64,000 nucleotides of DNA, from positions 1,796,501 to 1,860,500 of the forward strand of contig NZ_PGEN01000001.1 of assembly GCF_002797435.1 (NCBI RefSeq), given 5' to 3'. Below, one piece after another: positions 54,012 to 61,680 of this stretch; position 1 is the stretch's first letter, and every line of letters starts with the position of its first letter. The notes under the pieces were generated by a model. The model was not told the DNA's origin and searched no databases. It saw nothing but the letters and a program-made list of their open reading frames with translations. The position numbers and the translations under genes are program-made. The DNA comes from Sphingomonas koreensis. GTDB lineage: Bacteria > Pseudomonadota > Alphaproteobacteria > Sphingomonadales > Sphingomonadaceae.

Positions 54012-55979
54012 TCAATCCGTCTCCCACACCTGATTGAGGATCCGAGCCGCCAGCGCCGCTTTGTCCTGCGGGAGAAAGCGGCCGTAGTGCTTGGCGACCA
54101 TGTCCGGCGTGTCCTGGATGGCGTAGCTCGCCTGCTCGTACGAGCCCGTCTGCTTGAGGATGTGGGTCGCCAGCACATCGCGGACATTGTGCGGTCCGTG
54201 GGGTAGCAAGCCCTTGATGACGCCGCGCCCCGTATAGGGATTGTAGATCCCATAGCGCTGGATCAGCAGCCGCCACGCCTCATAGAAGGTCGCCTGATCA
54301 TAGGCAGCATCTGAGCTGCTCCGTTTGACCGTCTTGATGAAGAAGGTGCCGGGATCGGCTGCGTCGCCAAGCAGCAACCGCCGGTGCCGGGTGATATAAG
54401 TTTCGAGATGCCCGTAGAGCCCGTCGAAGTCAGGCAATAGCAGGCGGAACGGACGCTTCCCGAAGAAGGAGGAGTTGGCGTTCTTGAACGCGACCGATGG
54501 GATTAACACCTCCCAAGCCTGTTCGCGCGCGCTCCAGTGCAGCTCGCCCCGGCGTAGGCTTTCAAGCTGGCGCTCCGTGCGATGGGCCACGCCGCGCGGA
54601 CAGATCAGCAGCTGCCGCAAATTCTTCTGGCGCACGCCCAGGTGGAGACCGAGGCGCAGCATCAGGAAGCCGCGCACCGCCTCAGCCGCTGCGCGGGGAT
54701 AACGGCACATGTCCGGCATCTGCCGGATAATCTCCGCGGTAATCTTGCGATAGGCGCCGACTGGGCTCTCGTCTTCGAGGACCGGCAGAATCGGTTCAAA
54801 CGGGTCGCGATGGACCCGCGCGACGCGGACGATCTCCTTGGAGCGCGCTCGCACATGCGCGTAGCCGGCGTCGCATACGCCATCCCAGTCCGAATGCGCG
54901 CGCTCAACGTCGGCCGCGTCGATGAGGCCGGCGATCGGCTGCAGGCGTAGCGCCAAGTCCGGGTGCTGGCGCATCCAGCCGGTCTCGCGCCGTGTCATCG
55001 CGCCGGCGAGCTCCAGCATGCTCACTTCCCACACGGTGTAGAAGCCGCGGCGCGCCTCGCGCCATTGCAGGTACCAGTCCCACACGGCCGGGAACGCCAG
55101 CAGCGCCATGCACAGACGATCGCGCGGCACGCCTAATCCGCAGACAGGCGGTCCAGGCTCCGCTGACAGCGCACCGAACATCAGCGCCAGATGCTCGATC
55201 TTCTGAGCTACGGTCTCCTCATTCCACACGCCAGTTCGCTTCACGCCGATGCGGGTGAGCGTGGCGGTCTTGAAGGCGATGAGCTCGCCGATCTCGCGAA
55301 CCAGGCCCGGCGGTGCGCGAAGTACCGCCTCGAGCTCATCCGCGTCATCATCCGATTGCGGCAGTGCGCGGGTGCCGAATGCTTTGAGGGTCGGAAAGCG
55401 AAGTCCATAGCGCACTTTTGTCGCTTCAGCCTGATACCGCCGGTAGTCGGTCGAGCCCGTGATGATGACGGTGCGTATCCAACGGAGGATTTCAGCTCGC
55501 TCGCGAGCTGAACGCCGGTCGAAATCTTCCGGCAGGTGCCAGGCCAGCCGGCGCCGCTCGGACGGCGAAGCCGCGAGCCGCTCGTGGCCTGATGTGGCGC
55601 GGCCGGAGGAATCGAGCTTGGCGCGAAAATAGCCGCTGGGCAGGCGGTAACGGTGTTCTGCCCGCGCCAGCATATCAAATGATCGAACCGTGCTCGGCTG
55701 CTTTGCGCCGATCGCCCACTGGCGGAACGTCGTGCGGTCGAATGTCTCTCCCGGTTTCAACAGCGCGCGCTGGAGGTGCGCGTAGTTGTCCCCATGCCGC
55801 CGAAGCTGAAGTGCGAACGCTTCGGGAAAGGATGGTGGGTCGATCCAATCCGCTGTCAGCGGCTCTGGAAACTCGACTATCTCGCGCGGCTTCGGACCCC
55901 GCCGTTTCGACAGGCTGCTAAAATCGTGGGGGACAGCAGCCGTCGAAACGGTGTGCGCGCGCGGGGATACTTTAGGCAA
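54012..55979 (-). CDS. Large atypical tyrosine recombinase
   Basis: 655 residues. The C-terminal third has a tyrosine-recombinase active-site set: R450 in HLGVRQKNLRQLL, a lysine in VAFKNANS (K499), H597 and R600 in HGPHNVRDVLATH, and Y632 in VAKHYGRF. The N-terminal 400 residues are unlike standard integrase arms. Could be the element's second recombinase or a transposon-type (Tn554-like) enzyme. Adjacent integrase and AlpA genes support a role in integration or excision. Confidence 0.7.
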   Translation of the reverse strand: MPKVSPRAHTVSTAAVPHDFSSLSKRRGPKPREIVEFPEPLTADWIDPPSFPEAFALQLRRHGDNYAHLQRALLKPGETFDRTTFRQWAIGAKQPSTVRSFDMLARAEHRYRLPSGYFRAKLDSSGRATSGHERLAASPSERRRLAWHLPEDFDRRSARERAEILRWIRTVIITGSTDYRRYQAEATKVRYGLRFPTLKAFGTRALPQSDDDADELEAVLRAPPGLVREIGELIAFKTATLTRIGVKRTGVWNEETVAQKIEHLALMFGALSAEPGPPVCGLGVPRDRLCMALLAFPAVWDWYLQWREARRGFYTVWEVSMLELAGAMTRRETGWMRQHPDLALRLQPIAGLIDAADVERAHSDWDGVCDAGYAHVRARSKEIVRVARVHRDPFEPILPVLEDESPVGAYRKITAEIIRQMPDMCRYPRAAAEAVRGFLMLRLGLHLGVRQKNLRQLLICPRGVAHRTERQLESLRRGELHWSAREQAWEVLIPSVAFKNANSSFFGKRPFRLLLPDFDGLYGHLETYITRHRRLLLGDAADPGTFFIKTVKRSSSDAAYDQATFYEAWRLLIQRYGIYNPYTGRGVIKGLLPHGPHNVRDVLATHILKQTGSYEQASYAIQDTPDMVAKHYGRFLPQDKAALAARILNQVWETD

Positions 55980-56099
55980 AATGGACTCCTGAGCTTTAAA
56001 GGTTAGCTCAGGCCATGACGCTCTCAGTTCTCGCTTCCCCTAGGTTGTGAGATCAGACGAGCGAAATTTCCTGCGCGGCGCACGGTTCGAGCCGAATCC

Positions 56100-57341
56100 T
56101 TATCGCCTCTGTCGATCCCTGCACGGCGCTGGCGTCCACGCGGGATCCTTTCCGTCAGGTCCGTCGCGCAGCAAGTCGAGATAATCGCTCCACCACTGGT
56201 GCATTGCCACCCGCTCATCCCAATACGCGCCGCGATTGTAGGTGCCGCGCACCGCATCCTTGTCCGCGTGCGCCAGCGACCGCTCAATCGCGTCGGGGCT
56301 CCACTTGCCGCTCTCGTTCAGCAATGTGGAGGCGGTGGTCCGGAGCCCATGTGCCGTCACCTCTCCGGCCGCGTAACCCATGCGACGGAAGGCCTGATTG
56401 ACGGTATTCTCGCTCAGCGGTCTTCGCGACGTGTGAAACGCCGGAAGGATAAAGCCATCGGGGCCCGTCAATTCGTGCAGCTCCGCCAGATATGCTTTCA
56501 TCTGCCGCGAAAGTGGAATGGAATGCGGTCGCCGCATTTTCATTCTGGTCGCGGGAATTCGCCACACGGAATGCTCGAAATCAATTTCGGGCCATAGTGC
56601 CTGGCGGATCTCGCCCGGCCGGGCCATCACGTGCGGTGATATCTGGCAGGCAAGGCGCGTGATGCGATGGCCTGGATAGGCTTCGATCGCGCGCAACAGC
56701 TCCCCGAATGCTGCGGGCTCGAGGATTGCCGCATGGTGCGTGGTCTTGGGCGTGATCAACGCGCCACGCAGCAGCGAGGTCGGATCGCTTTCAGCTCGGC
56801 CGGTCGCCACGCCATATCGAAATACGCGACCGGCAAACGATCTGCAGCGCCGGGCAGTTTCAAGCTTACCCTTCGCCTCAAGCCGTTTCAGCGCCGCGAG
56901 CACGTCGATTGGCTTTAGGTCCGTCAGGGGCTGTCCGCATAAGGGGCGCAACTGCTCCAGCAACCAACCAGCCTTTGTCGTCGTCGTATCGGCGCGCCCT
57001 TCGGCAATCATCTTGCCGATATACTCCCGGGCCACGTCGCCGAAGGTATTCGCCGCTTTATAGTGGGCCAGAAGCTTCGCGCGCTTCCGTTCGGCGAGCG
57101 GATCGACTCCATCGCGCAACTTCTGTCGGGCCTCGTCGCGCTTCTGTCGCGCCTCGGCCAAGGTGACCTCGGGGTAGCGGCCAAACGCTACGCGCTTCTC
57201 CTTGCCGTGATAGCCGTACTTGAAGCGCCAAAGCTTGGAGCCGCTCGGATGCACCTCGATATAGAGGCCGCGCTCGTCAGACTTCTTGTAGATACGATCC
57301 CTTGGCTGAAGGGCGCGAATTTCTAGATCTTTCAAAGCCAT
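56100..57341 (-). CDS. P4-type tyrosine integrase
   Basis: 413 residues. N-terminal DUF4102 arm-binding domain (ERGLYIEVHPSGSKLWRFKY, VAFGRYPEVTLAEARQKRDE), core-binding helices, and catalytic domain with HVMARPGEIRQALW (Arg), EVTAHGLRTTASTLL (H-x-x-R) and the tyrosine in VRGTYNRGAYW. ATG 57341 (MALKDLEIRA) has GGGAG upstream. P4-type integrases usually insert in tRNA 3' ends; no tRNA was found nearby. Confidence 0.94.
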   Translation of the reverse strand: MALKDLEIRALQPRDRIYKKSDERGLYIEVHPSGSKLWRFKYGYHGKEKRVAFGRYPEVTLAEARQKRDEARQKLRDGVDPLAERKRAKLLAHYKAANTFGDVAREYIGKMIAEGRADTTTTKAGWLLEQLRPLCGQPLTDLKPIDVLAALKRLEAKGKLETARRCRSFAGRVFRYGVATGRAESDPTSLLRGALITPKTTHHAAILEPAAFGELLRAIEAYPGHRITRLACQISPHVMARPGEIRQALWPEIDFEHSVWRIPATRMKMRRPHSIPLSRQMKAYLAELHELTGPDGFILPAFHTSRRPLSENTVNQAFRRMGYAAGEVTAHGLRTTASTLLNESGKWSPDAIERSLAHADKDAVRGTYNRGAYWDERVAMHQWWSDYLDLLRDGPDGKDPAWTPAPCRDRQRR

Positions 57342-57775
57342 AACCCAAACTCCCGATTTGATCGGTTCTGTTCGGATGGCGCCAACTTTTCCGGTCGATA
57401 TGGCCCACCGGGCCATCATTTTTCCGGGGCCATTTTATGCCCCAACCGTGGCCCATATGGCCCTGGGATCGACTGAAACCTGCTCGGACATTTTCGCACA
57501 GAACCGAGCAAAAGTGGCAGATTTCTGCCGTTTTTGTCGATGTGCTAGGATGCCCTGAGACAGGGAAATGGTGCCCCACGGAGGACAAAGATGGGCACTC
57601 AGATCATTGGGAAATTTTCATCGCGCGCGGCTGATTATGGGCCGGAGCACGAACCCGCTGCGCGGGAGTGGTGCTGGTGGTGAGGTAACGGCAACGACGC
57701 GGGCGCTCGGCGTGGATTGAGCGGCGCCTGCCATGGGCAGACCCTTTCGGCTCCTTCAACCTGAGGAGTCGAACG
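57342..57775. other. Region upstream of the integrase; candidate attachment/arm-site region
   Basis: 434 bases between the divergent P4-type integrase and the IS91-linked recombinase. Repeated TGGCCC/GGGCCA hexamers occur at 57401, 57410, 57428, 57450 and 57459, including the palindrome GGGCCATATGGGCCAC-like stretch (57449-57464). These could be integrase arm sites. IS91-type sequence probably starts after GAAC at about 57653. Confidence 0.45.
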
Positions 57776-58684
57776 ATGAACGAGCTTGTTCTTGCTGGCG
57801 CGGTCAGTCCGCTGCGTCAGCGGCTGGTCGATGATATGACCATGCGCCGGTTCAGTCCTGAGACGCAGCGCAACTATCTGCGCGATGTCGGGCGGTTCGC
57901 GACGTGGCTGGGTCGCTCGCCCCACACCGCGAGCGCCGAGGATGTCCGCCAGTTCCAGATCGAGCAGCAGGAGGCTGGTGTCCCGGCACCGACCATGAAC
58001 AGCATCGTCGCGGCGTTGCGGTTCTTCTTCAACCACACGCTCGACCGACCCGACCTGGCCCGCAAGCTCGTCCGCACGGCTCATGCCCGCAAGATCCCGG
58101 TGGTCCTGACGTTGGGCGAGGTGAAGCGGCTGCTCGACGCCACGACCTGCCTCAAGCATCAGGCGGCGCTGTCGGTCGCCTATGGCGCGGGGCTGCGCGT
58201 CGCCGAGGTGTCGGCGCTCAAGGTGAGCGATGTCGACAGCAAGCGGATGGTGCTGCGGATCGAGCGTGGCAAGGGCGGAAGGTATCGCAACGCCATGCTG
58301 CCGGAGGGCCTGCTCCTGCTGTTGCGGGACTGGTGGCGCGCGGCACGGCAACAGGGCATCATGCTTCCCGACGGCTGGCTCTTCCCCGGCCAGAACGCGA
58401 CCGTGCCGATCAGTACCCGCCAGCTCTATCGCGTCGTAGTTCAAGCAGCAGAGGCAGCGGATATCGCCAAGCGGGTCGGACCACACACCCTGCGACACAG
58501 CTTTGCGACGCATCTGCTCGAGGACGGCGTCGATATCCGCGTCATCCAGGCGCTGCTCGGCCATGCCAAGCTCAACACAACGGCCTTCTACACCCAGGTC
58601 GCGACCAGGACGATGCGCGCGGTCGTCAGTCCACTCGACCGGTTGGCGCTGGCCTCACCCGACAAAGGCGCATCCGACGGCTGA
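57776..58684 (+). CDS. Tyrosine recombinase of the IS91 element
   Basis: 302 residues, XerD-like. N-terminal SAM-like domain (MTMRRFSPETQRNYLRDVGR), catalytic domain with ALSVAYGAGLRVAEVSALKV (Arg), VGPHTLRHSFATHLLEDGVD (H-x-L-R), LLGHAKLNTTAFYTQVA (H, Tyr). Ribosome site GAGGAG. Commonly found upstream of IS91-type transposases in sphingomonads and rhizobia. Confidence 0.93.
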   Translation: MNELVLAGAVSPLRQRLVDDMTMRRFSPETQRNYLRDVGRFATWLGRSPHTASAEDVRQFQIEQQEAGVPAPTMNSIVAALRFFFNHTLDRPDLARKLVRTAHARKIPVVLTLGEVKRLLDATTCLKHQAALSVAYGAGLRVAEVSALKVSDVDSKRMVLRIERGKGGRYRNAMLPEGLLLLLRDWWRAARQQGIMLPDGWLFPGQNATVPISTRQLYRVVVQAAEAADIAKRVGPHTLRHSFATHLLEDGVDIRVIQALLGHAKLNTTAFYTQVATRTMRAVVSPLDRLALASPDKGASDG

Positions 58685-58690
58685 GGCGGG

Positions 58691-59884
58691 ATGCGCGCCT
58701 CCATCGAGGTCGCCGACATCTTCCGCGCTGCTGGACCTGTTTACCGCTCGGCGCATGCCGGGCATCTGAGCCTGCACCAGCTCAAGATCATGTCGGCGAT
58801 CGAGCAATGTCGCACCGCGGCGATGGGCGGGCATGTCGAGGCCTGTACCGACTGCGGCCATTGGCGCATCGCCTATAACAGCTGTCGCAACCGGCACTGC
58901 CCCAAGTGCCAGGGCGTCGCCGCACGTACCTGGCTCGCCGAGCGCGAGGCCGACCTGCTGCCGGTCGGCTACTTCCATGTCGTGTTCACGCTTCCCGCTG
59001 AGATCGGCGTCATCGCGTTCCAGAACAAGGCGCTGGTCTACGATCTGCTGTTCCGCACGGCGGCGGAGACGATGCAGATCATCGCCGCCGACCCCAGGCA
59101 TCTGGGCGCGCGCATCGGCATTACCGCCGTACTCCACACCTGGGGTTCGGCGCTCACTCATCACCCGCACATCCACATGATCGTCCCGGGCGGCGGCATC
59201 TCGCTCGACGGGGCAAGCTGGATCTCCGCGCGACCGGCGTTCCTCTTGCCCGTGCGCGTACTCGGCGCGCTGTTCCGCCGCCTGTTCCTGACCCGCCTGC
59301 TCGCGCTTCATGATGCTCGTCAGCTCGGCTTCTTCGGCAACCTGGCGCATCTTGCCGACCGACGGGCGTTCCTGAGGCACCTGTCACCAGTCCGCAAGAA
59401 GCGCTGGGTCGTGTATGCCAAGCCGCCGTTCGCGGACCCGCAGGCGGTGCTTGCCTATCTGTCGCGCTACACGCACCGGGTCGCCATCTCGAACAGCCGT
59501 CTGCTCCGGTTCGACGAGGACGGCGTCACGTTCCGCTACAAGGATTATCGCCGCGACAGTGCTGACCGTCAGCAAGTCATGACGCTGGCTACCGACGAGT
59601 TCATCCGCCGCTTTCTGCTGCATGCCCTGCCGCGCGGGTTCCATCGCATCCGCCACTATGGCCTGCTCGCCAGCGGCACCCGACGGACCAGCCTCGAACG
59701 CGCTCGCCAACTTCTTGCGGTCGCGCCACCTGCCGTCGAAGACATGCCTGAGGAACAGCCGAACGTCAGGCCGCCATGCCCATGCTGCGGCGGGCGCATG
59801 GTCATCATCGAGCTCTTCGAACGCCGATATCAGCCTCGCGCACCGCCATCCTTGGCCGTCGTATCCGGGAGCCCGCCGTCGTGA
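58691..59884 (+). CDS. IS91-family HUH transposase
   Basis: 397 residues. Zinc-binding N terminus (ACTDCGHWRIAYNSCRNRHCPKCQ), HUH motif HHPHIHMIVPGG (H160, H162), and two catalytic tyrosines four apart in LAYLSRYTHR (Y256, Y260), as in rolling-circle IS91 enzymes. Its start is 6 bases after the recombinase stop. All catalytic residues are present. Confidence 0.95.
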   Translation: MRASIEVADIFRAAGPVYRSAHAGHLSLHQLKIMSAIEQCRTAAMGGHVEACTDCGHWRIAYNSCRNRHCPKCQGVAARTWLAEREADLLPVGYFHVVFTLPAEIGVIAFQNKALVYDLLFRTAAETMQIIAADPRHLGARIGITAVLHTWGSALTHHPHIHMIVPGGGISLDGASWISARPAFLLPVRVLGALFRRLFLTRLLALHDARQLGFFGNLAHLADRRAFLRHLSPVRKKRWVVYAKPPFADPQAVLAYLSRYTHRVAISNSRLLRFDEDGVTFRYKDYRRDSADRQQVMTLATDEFIRRFLLHALPRGFHRIRHYGLLASGTRRTSLERARQLLAVAPPAVEDMPEEQPNVRPPCPCCGGRMVIIELFERRYQPRAPPSLAVVSGSPPS

Positions 59885-60559
59885 CCCGGCACGGCCGATC
59901 GCCGGTTACCCCCGCGGCATGCCTGTCGCGGAGAATGACGGGTGTTGCCTCGAGCCCGCGCAAAAGCGGACGCATCGCTGCAAAAGTCGGACGGTCCGCT
60001 TCCAAGCGCCCGCCTCATCGCCCGAAAAGCAGCCGGTCCGCTCTCCGATCCGTCCGCCTGCCGGCAACACCCGCCGCCGCCCAGAGCAGGCCAAAACCCA
60101 AAACCACATAGACCAACGCCAGAGGCCCGCGGGTTCGGGCACCGCCGACTTTCCGACGCCTCACGGCGTCCGAAACTCTAAACGGTTGCGGACTGGCAGC
60201 TTCCGGATGCCGGATCTCGCGATGCGGACATTGGCGTCTTTGGCCGGTCAGCCCGCTAAGACCGAGTTCCGGCCTTTCGAGCCAGGAATCGGATTCCCCA
60301 AAATCGGACGCTCATTCACGTACGACAGGGCGGCTGGATCTGTGCCGGTAAACGACTGTCCACTTGAAAATGCGAAACGGCGAAGCGGCCCCTATCGAAA
60401 ATCTAAATGGAGCTTTTGGTGCGGCGTGAAGAGTTGGCCAATACACGTCGCTGCCTAGACCAGAAGTAACGGGCCGAACCAGGATCGTCGGAACGCGGGA
60501 TTATGAAGCGCCGCGAAGAAAGGCGCTCAGAGGCGTCGCTGCCCTTCCTCGCCGGCAGA
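59885..60559. other. Non-coding stretch after the IS91 transposase
   Basis: About 670 bases with no credible gene. GC-rich hairpins at 60120-60175 may be the IS91 end. The stretch 60340-60470 is less GC-rich and looks like foreign intergenic DNA. Open frames here show no family similarity. Confidence 0.45.
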
Positions 60560-60743
60560 AACCTGTTCCACTACATCCGCACTGTCTCGTGACAGATGTC
60601 GATCCCGCGCGCTCGAAGAGCAGGTCCTCGACGTTGCGTTGCGACAGCGGGAACCAGACGTACATCATTACCAAGGGCCGGATCACCTGGGGCGACGAGT
60701 TGAAGTAGCGAAGCGGGCCAGCTGGCTTGCGCGGACGAGGCAT
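60560..60743 (-). pseudogene. IS6-family transposase remnant
   Basis: ATG 60743 leftward encodes MPRPRKPAGPLRYFNSSPQV and VWFPLSQRNVEDLLFER, the N terminus of an IS6/IS240-type transposase. A two-base insertion near 60615 shifts the frame before the expected GIDICHETVRM. The next codon is a stop instead of Trp (TAG for TGG). Similarity ends near 60560. Confidence 0.8.
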
Positions 60744-60892
60744 CCGACTGCCCTACACAGGTTCGCTTTCCAGCCGATGCATTTGCTCTGACAGCACCCG
60801 CCAACGGGCTGTTCGACCACTTCGACGATTTAATCGGCGCAATCGCGCAGGTCGTTCATGATAAGCAGGCCAGGCTGGGGGCGTCGTAGATC
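60744..60892. other. Short unassigned stretch
   Basis: About 150 bases between the IS6 remnant and the methyltransferase remnant. No gene, repeat or IS terminus recognised. Confidence 0.4.
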
Positions 60893-61455
60893 TTACGCGC
60901 GCCACATGACTAGATAGCGAAAGAGCAGCAGTCGCCGAATCGCTGCACCGAGCAACAGCCGCTCCACGTTGCTACGCACCTCCGCAAACGTTGCGGCAGG
61001 CGGCACCTGGATGGCGGCTCCGTATGCCACGCGACAGCCGAAGCGCGGGACGGCGTCAGCAAGGCGCCCGGCGAGCATCCATCCCCGGTCTGCAGCTGAC
61101 GCCGGACGATGAAGGCCGACGATCCGCAGCGTGCCGTCGGGCACCACAAATGACCGTAGTGCGCGCAGTCCGTCCGCGGAGCCAATATGGTGCAGCGTCG
61201 CCACCGAGGCGACGACATCCAAGACGCCGTGGCGCGCCTGGCGGCGGTCGGCGACCTCGAACTCGCTGTTCGAAAAGGCTGTCGGTGAACGCTGCGCAAT
61301 CGCGACGATCGCGGGGTCTTTGTCGATCCCGAGGAGGGGCGCTAGTCGATGACCAGCCTGCCCGCGAGCCAGTCGTCACCGCAGCCGACGTCGAGAGCTT
61401 GACGCCCTTTCGGTGCCAGACGGACGACAAGCTGACCGGAGTGTCGATGGTGGTT
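60893..61455 (-). pseudogene. Class I SAM-dependent methyltransferase, frameshifted
   Basis: Read leftward, QLVVRLAPKGRQALDVGCGDDW carries the SAM-binding glycine motif. A one-base shift near 61355 follows, and the text resumes APLLGIDKDPAIVAIAQRSP then VLDVVASVATLHHIGSADGL to the stop at 60893. A stop codon lies just before the first segment, so the N terminus is also lost. Confidence 0.75.
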
Positions 61456-61680
61456 CCAGAATTTTTACAGGCGGGGAGGTTCAGCACGCACGAGCGCTGT
61501 GTCTAGGGCGACGTTTCATTTGGCTGGCCGTGGTAGCGCCGCAAGCGCATGATGCTGTCGTCAGCGCGGACGCTCGACCATTCCGGTTTCTTCGGACCTA
61601 GCCATCGACGCAGTGGCATGCCACGCTGGCACGATAGGCGAGACCTTCGCCATCACATCTATCTGGATGGACCTCGAGAG

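Larger units (their letters stand above)
57654..60180 (+). mobile_element. IS91-family element
   Basis: Two rightward genes, a tyrosine recombinase and an HUH transposase, separated by 6 bases. The flank GAAC at about 57650-57653 matches the target tetranucleotide preference of IS91-like elements. The right end is uncertain; hairpin-rich sequence at 60120-60175 is a candidate oriIS/terIS region. Confidence 0.7.

Noticed and set aside
57342-57650. A tRNA gene as integrase target
   Set aside because: No cloverleaf or T-loop (GTTCRANNC) with a matching acceptor stem could be found near the integrase start.
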